A stretch of DNA of 31,871 nucleotides from a virus. Position 1 is the stretch's first letter. Each line of letters opens with the position of its first letter. Below are positions 24,401 through 29,961 of the stretch, piece by piece. The position numbers were made by a program, and so were the translations under genes. Under the pieces are notes generated by a model. That model saw nothing but the letters and a program-made list of their open reading frames with translations, was not told the DNA's origin and did not search any database. The stretch is from positions 1-31,871 of IMG/VR virus record IMGVR_UViG_3300027508_000031. One strand, written 5' to 3'.

Positions 24401-26064
24401 TTGTATACTACATCTGGTGCAGCACTGCTATCACCTCTGTCTAACATATTAGTTACAATTGCAAAGCGTTCTATTATATCGTATCTAGCATCTAAGTTGC
24501 CAGCATCGCTGTCTGGTAGTAAATCAAGAATTAGGTCTCTTGCAGATTCAAGGCCGTATACAGTTGCTTCAAGTTGTTGTCTAATAACTTTTTGTGCTGC
24601 TACTCGTAAGTATGATCTACCGGCTGCTAATGATTGGTATGTTGTACCTAGTGCAACATCTCCCATAATAGCATCAACTATTCTAGCAACATCGCGTCTA
24701 CAGATATTTTCATCGTAAATTAACGGTTGTTCAGTTATGTCGGTGCTTGTTATATAGTACTTTGTTACATCACCATCAAATGTAATGACCGATCCAACTT
24801 GGGGAATATCTCTTAAGCTATCAATTTCTACACTTATATTTCGCGTAAGATTTACATCTGCTTCAGCTTCGATTGTAAACGATCCTCCCACAAAAGTTAT
24901 TTGTGGTACAAATGTATATCTTGATCCTGGATTGGTAACAATAATACCTGTTAGTTTTCCTGTTGTAACATCAATAATTGCTGTACCGGTTGCAGTTACT
25001 CCTCCCGGAGCAGTAGGTGGATCAAACACTACAGCAGGAGCACTAATATAACCAGAACCCTGATTGGTAATTGTTACACTTCCTACTGTTGAATAATAAT
25101 CTTGTGTGGGTCTTGCTGTTGTATAAGGAGTTTCGTAGACTCCGTCTGCAATAATAGCGTATGTACCAAAGTCAGAAACTGAGTTAGAGATTGATAGATA
25201 ACCACCATTGGTTGTTAAAAATCCAGTACGGCAAAAAACAGTAAAACAGCTAACAATTTGTGTATAACCAAAATTAGTAATATGGAAACCGATGCCGCCT
25301 TGTGCAATCTGAGTAAATGCGTCGGCGACCATTGAACGAACCAACGACCTAGGATCGTATTCGTCCCCGTCAACTAATATACCGTTTCCGCCGCCGGTTT
25401 CGTTTACACGCTTTGCTAATGGTACCCTAACATCGTTTATAATAGGCCTTGCACCCGGAGTAACGCCTTCGATTTGTACAGTTTCAAAAGGTACAAATTC
25501 TGTGCCATCGTTTAACCATGGTCCGTTAATGTTTGAACAATTTTGCACGTAAGGCGATGTAGTAACTAATGCTCCAGATTTAATTTTTACACAAAACCCC
25601 GGATCAGCTAATCCCCTAAAAGTTATTTGATATATGTAACAGGCGTTGTCTACATAAAATATGTCATCCTGATTATTGTTTGGCCAAACGTTTGTTGTAC
25701 GTAAGCTATCTCCTCTAACAGTTTGACGTACTTTTAATGTAATAGGATTATCTTCGTAGTAATCTCCTGGCGCAACTTGAATTATTGCTCCAACAGGGGC
25801 TGCTTCAACTGCGGCTTTTATTGTTTTTTTAGCCCTGTCGGAAGTCGGTCCTAACCCGCTGTTATTATCATCTCCTTCAAGTGATACATAATAAACTAAT
25901 GCATTTTCTTCAGCACCAGGAATGTTTCCTGTAACAATTAAGTTTCCATTTATTGTTACATTACCACTTTTAGGTGTGAGGTTGATCTGTCCGTCACCAG
26001 TTATTACTAACTGACGATCTCCGACTTTCCTTTCATGCAGTATCTGTTGCTTTACATATTTCAT
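18466..26064 (-). CDS. Giant fibre-like virion protein (2532 residues) with eight helical repeats
   Basis: Residues 1-50 form a short beta module (ITGDGQINLTPKSGNVTINGNLIVTG is its core region in outline). Residues 55-330 resemble a pectate-lyase-like beta-helix (YYVSLEGDDNNSG, SMVADAFTQI, QIVSCFTVF), paralogous to that of the 3793-residue fibre. From about residue 450 to 1650 come eight helical repeats of roughly 130-150 residues, each with C-x-R-D-V-x-x-I-(I/L)-D-A-V-x-x-D and either LGTNYNSVAAGLSY or YGGNxxTRxAAxxYY. Near residue 1691 is the YNALP-GG...GNFKVG module. The C-terminal 700 residues hold at least three copies of VNGGDITT-x-AGTFN-LLN followed by NAFG-x-AT-x-NIG, common in marine T4-like fibre proteins, ending TIDGGTF. 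It has no S74 domain. It starts 3 bases after the 110-residue gene, without a clear Shine-Dalgarno, so coupling is likely. It may be the proximal part of a composite fibre. Confidence 0.82.
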   Translation of the reverse strand: MKYVKQQILHERKVGDRQLVITGDGQINLTPKSGNVTINGNLIVTGNIPGAEENALVYYVSLEGDDNNSGLGPTSDRAKKTIKAAVEAAPVGAIIQVAPGDYYEDNPITLKVRQTVRGDSLRTTNVWPNNNQDDIFYVDNACYIYQITFRGLADPGFCVKIKSGALVTTSPYVQNCSNINGPWLNDGTEFVPFETVQIEGVTPGARPIINDVRVPLAKRVNETGGGNGILVDGDEYDPRSLVRSMVADAFTQIAQGGIGFHITNFGYTQIVSCFTVFCRTGFLTTNGGYLSISNSVSDFGTYAIIADGVYETPYTTARPTQDYYSTVGSVTITNQGSGYISAPAVVFDPPTAPGGVTATGTAIIDVTTGKLTGIIVTNPGSRYTFVPQITFVGGSFTIEAEADVNLTRNISVEIDSLRDIPQVGSVITFDGDVTKYYITSTDITEQPLIYDENICRRDVARIVDAIMGDVALGTTYQSLAAGRSYLRVAAQKVIRQQLEATVYGLESARDLILDLLPDSDAGNLDARYDIIERFAIVTNMLDRGDSSAAPDVVYNDLPTLSSGTISSKDNILANREFIIDEITKYIAEQFTYLSYNQDNFDRDVRLAMESVAYDVALGTNYNAVTTGLTYQRSYSSEIKARQITQTLAAFTELKSIVAGYSAVVASPTANTRSNTAFNEIIELIGAGDSSSANDIQYPNPTSGLTSRINAKNHLRANREFIQEEILEWTTANHPTLSYDSDKFYRDVGYIIDALSYDILYKGNTATRNASNAYFIETGIQPVNANEIEPTVEAYQHLQYVVGQIILGNLIEKTPANPLTQDTSNDSATGSEVDEIFNLVQIFIDVIDNSTISGLPTASYPEITWATSQIQNASRQIFANKSTAVTEISDFIIDNYPDFTYDRTKCKRDVALILDAVARDVRLNTNYNSITAGLAYKRATASVVDANQLPATILALRETKRLAQAATISSSVVSTAVGDRFDDLLSVIEYEDLPSEGKTFNYPPSASTELRDASRQLQDNRDFLIAETIAWINDNYFIYDSEQYSLNFGLIIDAVSLDVALGTNYNSVAAGLSYQISTAQPKIDGDVVETVSAITHLKSLVGTLLASSANALLRSNAGFDEIIDIIVNGTEGTTLAADHLIWDESGVPTDQINAKEQLQNNRDFIGADLVEYVQNTYPLLTFNTTNFNMNVKLFVDALSHDIMYGGNYATRIAAQSYWNGTTSVVSAEQAETVAAFNYLTNILGDIIQGIPVTPQAGNSELQDLGSIAASSTEVDRVVELTEDFANVIEDIDTLPAQVLPDFSWVSSEYANARISLQTQKSTLQSGVISYINSTLDGLTYDELILERDTGLLIDAVTHDLLYSGNRAILVAARAYYNYGTIQIPTQEEEISAAYEHLKGVAADVIEGIAVTPTPGNTESQVLTPGFGLSTHSDTSNTLFDVVIDAINDGLVSTPQEVDPDYSWNTSSVDNAATNLLAQSSVIQQGTIDFITNNLIGFSYNVQKCQRDVSYIIDAAVYDMTYGGNKQTRRAAEAYYNGAVLGNAIVGTADQSGVSEFSYKHLATVLKEIALNNTITPSEDVTETQVIGSSAGSSISANYIWILVEKIAEVIKNGNTSLPTEVNHSYSTLADVTINAKRELILTNTDDIVDETIIMLNQEYGGTATISLFPGVTFVLDNTLSSLQNVSTISTSGHAFEYVGAGITYNALPFFGGVPIAANEFVETNNGKVFAGGVVDQIGNFKVGNFFRVNALTGAITLNANEISLSGITSIGPFRRDGIPVGVELREVSENGDLTSSLGIPDSYTVPTQTAVISYVENRYLNKITGGTVEDDVIFETDIQVNGGDLSSTAVTFNLINDNAQTVNAFGGATDINIGALIGTTTVNNTLEVIGTSLFQDDVTITGIANVSVPDNTSDVFSIYQGSFNYFTIDTVNGTENVTFGETPIVNILNTTNSSTYSTGALVVTGGVGIGGNLSVNGDLTINGSIDLGNAAVDSLVVTGDAEFNIPDNIAVAFEIKESTNSYVAIDTTNSSESIKFGTVPNIIVLNETDSSDKDTGAVIVQGGVGIEKNLNVGANLSVVQDATVTGDLSVNGGDITTTAGTFNILNTTATTVNAFGAATTLNIGAATGTLTVNNELTIFDSVASIQLPVGTTAERPTSVTGQVRFNTNVGQFEGYDGIAWNSLGGVRDVDGNTYIIAESSPAANENELMFYTDGIERMNLSTARLRIDDTVDVRIENTTASSAYNTGALTVTGGVGIGKELHVNQYIGGNTSGVLQLTNYASDKIIIKASTIESPEEIKFISNAPDSSADAIVYPIILAHHSVSGTPTVNSGTGLKFELETDTSIFTIGGILDVVVTNVTNLAEYFEMSFKTMTNGTLTEKFKLGSTVATITGDLAVNGGDITTSAGTFNLLNVTPTTINAFGNATVINIGKTGGLTTFDQSVTVNEDLTVDEDLTVNGSLILTNNDLAVQYGGTGASTFTENGILYGDTANPIQVTAAAGASDITTSYQILTVTSNIDSTPVWTDTIDGGTF
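21110..24715 (-). repeat. Eight-copy helical repeat array within the 2532-residue fibre gene
   Basis: Eight protein repeats share the R-D-V...IIDA...D core. Two sub-types occur: a LGTNYNSV-AGLSYQ type (copies 1, 2, 4 and 5) and a YGGN-AT-R-AA-YYNG type (copies 3, 6, 7 and 8). Each is preceded by a helix like LRANREFIQEEI. The repeats are diverged in DNA. Confidence 0.75.
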
Positions 26065-26067
26065 ATT

Positions 26068-26400
26068 TTATACTTCTAAATAACTTACCGTTGCCGATAT
26101 CTTGTCCGGGTCTGTGCTTATTAAAATTACTCTGTCGCCTTCGTCGAGTAGAATCCTTTCTGCACTAAACGTGAATGTATCTTGTGCCGGTAATGAAACG
26201 TTATTTAGAATTTTGTTTACATCGCTTTTAACGCCGCCTGATCCTTTTACTAAATGCATGTCAAAGAAACTGTCGTTGGCAGTATCTGCGGTTGGTGCAT
26301 AATTACATACAATTACAGTTGTAATTGCATATCTTTTTGATGATGGAACAGTTAAAAGCGTTGTGTCAGTTTCTAAAATGAGTGCGCTTGCTATTGACAT
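26068..26400 (-). CDS. Small virion structural protein, 110 residues
   Basis: This protein resembles a small beta-sandwich virion protein often encoded beside fibre genes in marine T4-like phages. It begins with strands (ALILETDTTLLTVPSSKRYAI is its core in outline), then VIVCNYAPTAD, an internal segment KILNNVSLPAQDTF, and LDEGDRVILIS near the end. The pattern of a hydrophobic strand, V-C-N, P-A-x-D-T-F and L-x-x-G-D-x-I is consistent with a jelly-roll fold. The Shine-Dalgarno AAAGGA lies before ATG 26400. The gene sits 13 bases after the 338-residue gene and 3 bases before the giant fibre gene, so it is probably made together with them and could be a collar or joint of the fibre. No exact role can be given. 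Confidence 0.7.
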   Translation of the reverse strand: MSIASALILETDTTLLTVPSSKRYAITTVIVCNYAPTADTANDSFFDMHLVKGSGGVKSDVNKILNNVSLPAQDTFTFSAERILLDEGDRVILISTDPDKISATVSYLEV

Positions 26401-26413
26401 ATTTTGCTTTCCT

Positions 26414-27430
26414 TTAAAAAATCATTGCATATAATATTGCTTTGTTCTTACTGATCAACTCGCCATTGGTACTGTCTTCGTTTATAAAAAATATTCCAGT
26501 AGCACCATCAGATTCTGCTTTTGAATATATCTTTACACCATCAACTGGAGCAGAAGGATCTGATATTTTTGTTAATTCAATTGCAGTTGAAATTTCAACA
26601 CTTCCTGTTCCGTTGCCTGATAGTATAATATTTTGATTAGTAACATTAGAAGTTATTTCGTTATCAGAAATTCTAATGTTGTTTAAATCTAAATATGTTT
26701 CAAAAAATTCTGCAACAGTAACACCGTTTACTTTAAATAGTACTTTGTTTGAAGCATCTCCGTTGGTTGTATCTGTTGCTTCTACTGCTGTATTTCCAGT
26801 ACTAACCGGTGCCCAAATTTTTGTATGGAAGTTATATGTATTATATCCTTTAACATAATCTTTTAAAACTTGAACGTTAGGAATAGCATCGTTGTCGTAA
26901 GGAGTTGCTAGTTTATCAGGGTTTGAACCGTTAAAGGTTATGTTACTGCCTGTATACGGAAATAATTGTTTTTCGTAATCAACAGTACCAGTAACACTTA
27001 CTATACCAGTTCCTTCGCTGATAAGATATAAGTCAAAATCATTTAAAGTTTTAATACTGTTAGTGTAAATTCCTAGCAAATGTCCGGAGGCATTTTCAAA
27101 TGTATATGCTCCATTTGTTATGCCTCCGGTTCTGCTGTCTAAGAAACTCTTATCTTCGTCAAAGAACAAATGAGCATTGCTCAATGATCCTCGATCAATG
27201 ATAAGACCTGCTGTATTTAAAGTTACACCTGCACCTGTTTCACCGTTGTTTAGTGTAATGGTGTTATCAGTAATAACCAAGTCTTCACTACCAACTGATG
27301 TTGATGTACCTTCGACTGTTAAGTTACCTTGAATAATAACGTCACCAGAATCTAAGTCTATAGTTCCGCCTGGATTAATTTTTATTCTGTATAGATCAAC
27401 ACTATGGTTATGTACTTTAGATGATGCCAT
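26414..27430 (-). CDS. Fibre-like virion structural protein, 338 residues
   Basis: The N-terminal half is made of short beta repeats typical of fibre shafts: IDLDSGDVIIQGNLTVEG, then VITDNTITLNNGE-type repeats and a GLIIDRGSL segment. The motif DVIIQGNLTVEGTSTSV is of the same kind found in many T4-like marine fibre proteins. The C-terminal part has ILSGNGTGSVEIS and IFFINEDSTNGELISKNKAILYAMIF, a pattern I associate with phage structural proteins. No S74 or adhesin domain is seen. An AGGAT ribosome site precedes ATG 27430, and the gene follows the 145-residue gene by 20 bases. It is probably a short fibre or the base of the long fibre, but this is position-based. Confidence 0.7.
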   Translation of the reverse strand: MASSKVHNHSVDLYRIKINPGGTIDLDSGDVIIQGNLTVEGTSTSVGSEDLVITDNTITLNNGETGAGVTLNTAGLIIDRGSLSNAHLFFDEDKSFLDSRTGGITNGAYTFENASGHLLGIYTNSIKTLNDFDLYLISEGTGIVSVTGTVDYEKQLFPYTGSNITFNGSNPDKLATPYDNDAIPNVQVLKDYVKGYNTYNFHTKIWAPVSTGNTAVEATDTTNGDASNKVLFKVNGVTVAEFFETYLDLNNIRISDNEITSNVTNQNIILSGNGTGSVEISTAIELTKISDPSAPVDGVKIYSKAESDGATGIFFINEDSTNGELISKNKAILYAMIF

Positions 27431-27450
27431 GTTTTTATCCTAGCTCGGTA

Positions 27451-27888
27451 TTATGCTTGTCCTGGTAAGTTTACGCTTAGTACTGCGTTAGGAACACTTG
27501 CTGATTCTCTAGCATCTGGTGTATTACCGATAGCCCAAATAGCATTATCAGCAACGTCGCCTTCAGGAGGGCTTCCGTTCTTTTCAATTTGAACTGTTCT
27601 GTTTCTTAATTGAGTTACATTATAAGTTGTTGAATCAGATCCTACACAGTCAATTCTAAAAGTTCCGGCAACCATTGCACCGTTTGCCGCAGTTGTAAGT
27701 TTCATGACTTCACCTGCTGCTGGATTTGCGTTGTCCGAGTCTAAACGAACCCAGAACTGGTTTGAACCTTTTATTTTATAAATGTGTGCTGCTGTTGTAG
27801 CTTCTGAAGCACCAGTGAAGTAGTGGCGGCTTACTGCAATACGGCCTGATCCGTATCCGATATATTTTTTGTTAATTGGACGTCCCAT
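27451..27888 (-). CDS. Virion structural protein, 145 residues (MGRPINKKY type)
   Basis: The N-terminus MGRPINKKYIGYGSGRIAV matches a style of start shared by small structural proteins of marine T4-like phages, which I know as uncharacterised virion proteins. The rest is beta-rich: a KIKGSNQFWVRLDSD segment, a Gly/Ala-rich loop (AAGEVMKLTTAANGAM), VTQLRNRTVQIEKNG and a C-terminal AVLSVNLPGQA. It lacks membrane segments. A strong Shine-Dalgarno, AAGGAGA, lies 6 bases before ATG 27888. It is the first gene of the adsorption operon and is preceded by a late-type promoter and a structured leader. A fibre-attachment or head-decoration role are both possible. Confidence 0.7.
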   Translation of the reverse strand: MGRPINKKYIGYGSGRIAVSRHYFTGASEATTAAHIYKIKGSNQFWVRLDSDNANPAAGEVMKLTTAANGAMVAGTFRIDCVGSDSTTYNVTQLRNRTVQIEKNGSPPEGDVADNAIWAIGNTPDARESASVPNAVLSVNLPGQA

Positions 27889-27911
27889 TGTTTTCTCCTT
27901 TGACGTTCTAG

Positions 27912-27965
27912 GTCATACGCGGTGGGTACCGCATAAATCCGGATTATCCGGCAGATATCTATGAC
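27912..27965 (-). promoter_or_regulatory. Structured 5' leader: three-way RNA junction
   Basis: On the - strand, GTCATA (27965-27960) pairs with TATGAC (27917-27912), closing two hairpins. One is CCGGA-TAA-TCCGG (27951-27939), the other GCGGT-ACCC-ACCGC (27932-27919). All stems are perfect. The closing stem begins at the base predicted as +1 of the late promoter at 27971-27978. The ribosome site for the 145-residue gene is about 15 bases beyond the junction. It may stabilise the mRNA or control translation. Confidence 0.55.
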
Positions 27966-27970
27966 ATAAG

Positions 27971-27978
27971 TATTTATG
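27971..27978 (-). promoter_or_regulatory. T4-type late promoter octamer CATAAATA
   Basis: CATAAATA on the - strand matches 7 of 8 bases of the T4 late consensus TATAAATA. It sits in the 106-base gap after the glycosyltransferase gene. With the usual T4 spacing the transcript starts at about 27965. It would drive the 145, 338, 110 and 2532-residue genes. Confidence 0.6.
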
Positions 27979-27994
27979 CTTTTTACAAAAATGG

Positions 27995-28942
27995 TTACTT
28001 ACCTAAGTAACGTAGATTGTTGTATTTTTTACTTTCAAAATACAACAATCTTTGTAATGTGTTATAATTGTATTCTATTTTTGGTTTTAATTCTTTGTAT
28101 TTTTTTTGAAAATATGTAGTAGGCTGATTACACAATGTCTGTAAAAATTCCGGAATATTAAAATGCATTGACAAATCTAAGTCACTGATATCGTTAAAAT
28201 CAGTTACATATGGCAATATACCTATATTTTTTAGACTTTTTAATCCGCCGTTGACAGCATATAATAAAAAAGGACGTTTTGCCAGTACAGGTTTAAAAGT
28301 TTTTTCAGTTAAGAAATAACTGCGTTCGTCCGGACTAAACAAAGTCTCAGTTACAACATTTAAAAAGTGTTTCTCCCAATATGTTACATCTCCAAACGAA
28401 AATGGAGTGTACGGACTTGGAATTAATTTCTGTTGTACTATGTTATCTAATTTTACTTTTGTATTCAAGGAATCTAAAGACACATAACCTTTTTTGACTA
28501 AATTATGCGTTTTTAAACTTTCAAACAGTTCTAATCTATGATGATGTGGTTTTCCGTTTAAACACATGTACGGTACTGATATGTTTTTAGAATTTATCTC
28601 TTTAAAATCAAAATACTTTTGAAAAAAATAAGCTATAAAATTAAATTTGTATTTGCTTTTAGGATATATTCCTAATTCTAATACTTCGTCGTAATGTGAG
28701 GAATAGCTTTCAGCAACCGGAGCATCTAAAAAACATATTTTTATTAATCGTTTATTTCTTGATTCTATAATGCGTTTGTTATTTTCAAACTCCTCAGGGT
28801 TAACAGTTAACCATTGTTCTCTAACTACTACTGTATCAATATTGTCGTCGAATGTAGATAGAAATCTATTAATAAATATCATTTCATCAGTATACCATTG
28901 AAAAGTATCGCCTGCTTCGAAATTTATTTTTATAATGCTCAT
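27995..28942 (-). CDS. Putative glycosyltransferase, 315 residues
   Basis: The segment at about residues 200-245 reads FLNVVTETLFSPDE, then FLTEKTFKPVLAKRPFLLYAVNGGLKSLKNIGI. This E-x-x-x...T-E-K-T-x-K-P-x-x-x-x-x-P-F pattern, followed by a Gly-rich turn and L-x-x-L-x-x-x-G, resembles the donor-site motif of GT-B-fold transferases such as GT10 fucosyltransferases and related marine virus proteins. The N-terminal half is less informative (MSIIKINFEAGDTFQWY, later LNGKPHHHRLELFESL, which also fits that group). An in-frame GTG at 28966 would place the start inside the terminator hairpin, so ATG 28942 is preferred, although it has no clear Shine-Dalgarno. It lies between the structured-RNA unit and the adsorption operon. 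Donor and acceptor are unknown. Confidence 0.6.
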   Translation of the reverse strand: MSIIKINFEAGDTFQWYTDEMIFINRFLSTFDDNIDTVVVREQWLTVNPEEFENNKRIIESRNKRLIKICFLDAPVAESYSSHYDEVLELGIYPKSKYKFNFIAYFFQKYFDFKEINSKNISVPYMCLNGKPHHHRLELFESLKTHNLVKKGYVSLDSLNTKVKLDNIVQQKLIPSPYTPFSFGDVTYWEKHFLNVVTETLFSPDERSYFLTEKTFKPVLAKRPFLLYAVNGGLKSLKNIGILPYVTDFNDISDLDLSMHFNIPEFLQTLCNQPTTYFQKKYKELKPKIEYNYNTLQRLLYFESKKYNNLRYLGK

Positions 28943-28955
28943 AGTGTTATTTAAT

Positions 28956-28985
28956 AAAAAAAGCACCTAATTTCTAGGTGCTTTT
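28956..28985 (-). terminator. Strong rho-independent terminator after the structured RNA
   Basis: Eleven base pairs join 28959-28969 to 28975-28985 with a five-base loop. On the - strand the T stretch starts inside the 3' arm and continues to 28956. It ends the transcript carrying the 187-residue gene and the structured RNA. A late-like octamer, TATAAATT (28993-28986), abuts it. Confidence 0.85.
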
Positions 28986-29000
28986 AATTTATATAACAGT

Positions 29001-29260
29001 GGAGGAAAGTGAGCTATAAGCCAAGCAACATGCAAAAAACAAAATGCAATCCACAATGTGCAACTGAATGTTTATTTCTAGCGAGCAATGTGCAGGCCTA
29101 ATCAAAGGTGTTATAACGCTAGAGCACACAAACTGTGGAGGCTAGGCCGGAACCCAAACCATTGAACATGTTTCATACAAGAAACGGAAACTTATCCTCT
29201 TTGCTTTCCTCCTACCGGGTAGTTTGCGGGTTCTCTAAGAGTCTATCCCGCTTAACTACC
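29001..29260 (-). ncRNA. Candidate structured RNA with long closing stem and possible pseudoknot
   Basis: No gene occupies this stretch, but it is dense in complementary segments. A hairpin right after the 187-residue gene pairs 29218-29224 with 29254-29260 and 29226-29230 with 29247-29251. A long closing helix pairs 29001-29009 with 29204-29212 (nine perfect pairs), 29011-29013 with 29197-29199, and 29016-29020 with 29191-29195. Inside it are a small hairpin (29170-29174 with 29181-29185) and a long arm: 29050-29055 with 29134-29139, 29057-29061 with 29124-29128, and 29077-29083 with 29117-29123. The loop of that arm (29095-29100) can pair with 29143-29148 outside it, forming a pseudoknot. 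The - strand is favoured because a sigma70-like promoter lies upstream and a terminator downstream in that direction. I match it to no known RNA class. Confidence 0.55.
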
Positions 29261-29265
29261 AAAAC

Positions 29266-29829
29266 TTAAATAATACCTGCTACATTAAGAATGTTAACAG
29301 TCTGTTCAGAGAGTTCAATCTCTGTTGCAACGTTTAACTCAAGCAAATGGTCTTGTAAAACAACCTTCTGCTTTTTAAGTGCAGCAAGTTTTGCTTTAAA
29401 ATCAGCAACTTCTACTTCTGTAAAGATACTGGTGCGAACAGTGTCTTCGCGGCCGTAGTAGTCAGACTCTGAGCGTGACTTGATCTTCTCAAGTTTTCCA
29501 ACAATTACATCAGTTTCAACAGCAGGTACAACTTTTGCAAGTTTGCTGTAGAAAGCAATTTCCTTGTCAACTAATGCAACATCGGCGAGCAAATCGTTAA
29601 TACCCGATTTAGCATTTGCTTGGGCAACTTCGCGGCGAATTCTGTAAACACTAACCAGTAGTGCGTCGCGAGTCAAACACTGCGAAACAAAACGTTCTTT
29701 GGCTTCTGCAATCTTTGCAGTAGGTTTTTCAAATTCGTTAATTGCAACTTCTGTTGCTAGATCTAATCCTGCTAGTGCTTCAGTAATTGCAGTCTGTAGT
29801 GCGTTTGCCTTGCGTAGTGAAACTTTCAT
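29266..29829 (-). CDS. Coiled-coil hypothetical protein, 187 residues, in its own transcription unit
   Basis: I do not recognise this protein with confidence. It is almost wholly helical, with heptad-like Leu/Ala spacing in three stretches: residues 5-45, 75-115 and 135-165 (FKAKLAALKKQKVVLQDHLLEL lies at the core of the last). The central TRDALLVSVYRIRREV and the ending LNVATEIEL faintly resemble DIP1984-type proteins, but I would not annotate on that. It has no signal peptide or membrane segment. A Shine-Dalgarno AAAGG precedes ATG 29829. It lies behind the gp23 terminator and has a sigma70-like promoter, so unlike the flanking late genes it could be expressed early or throughout infection. 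It is followed directly by the structured RNA. An RNA-binding or regulatory partnership is speculation from position. Confidence 0.75.
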   Translation of the reverse strand: MKVSLRKANALQTAITEALAGLDLATEVAINEFEKPTAKIAEAKERFVSQCLTRDALLVSVYRIRREVAQANAKSGINDLLADVALVDKEIAFYSKLAKVVPAVETDVIVGKLEKIKSRSESDYYGREDTVRTSIFTEVEVADFKAKLAALKKQKVVLQDHLLELNVATEIELSEQTVNILNVAGII

Positions 29830-29858
29830 TATATTGCCTTTCTGTTTTTGTTAATAGC

Positions 29859-29887
29859 AATGTAGCTTAGAAATGATGCAAGGTCAA
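29859..29887 (-). promoter_or_regulatory. sigma70-type promoter of the 187-residue gene
   Basis: On the - strand TTGACC (29887-29882), a 17-base spacer and TACATT (29864-29859) match 5 of 6 and 4 of 6 bases of the bacterial consensus. The site lies between the gp23 terminator and ATG 29829, where a promoter is needed. No late-type ATAAATA octamer is found in this gap. Confidence 0.55.
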
Positions 29888-29910
29888 TCTCTTTTTTAAA
29901 CATCAGTCAA

Positions 29911-29938
29911 AAAAATAGCGCCCGGAGGCGCTATTTTT
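29911..29938 (-). terminator. Strong rho-independent terminator after gp23
   Basis: Twelve perfect pairs join 29911-29922 to 29927-29938 around a four-base loop (TCCG on the - strand), followed in the - direction by further T residues. The A/T-rich flanks are symmetrical, so it could work in both directions. It separates capsid expression from the 187-residue gene. Confidence 0.9.
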
Positions 29939-29961
29939 CTTTTTGTAACTACACTTAGCTA

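Noticed and set aside
28943-28966. Upstream GTG start for the 315-residue glycosyltransferase
   Set aside because: It would begin inside the terminator hairpin and has no ribosome site; ATG 28942 is downstream of the T run.
28986-28993. TATAAATT as a stand-alone late promoter for the glycosyltransferase
   Set aside because: The predicted start falls inside the terminator stem, so I kept it only as part of the hairpin pattern finding and not as a firm promoter.
29001-29010. GAGGAAAG resembling the conserved core of bacterial RNase P RNA
   Set aside because: The following bases are GTGAG and not TCCGGGC, no matching 3' core (ACAGAA...GGCTTA) is present, and the length is too short. The string is explained by the closing helix.
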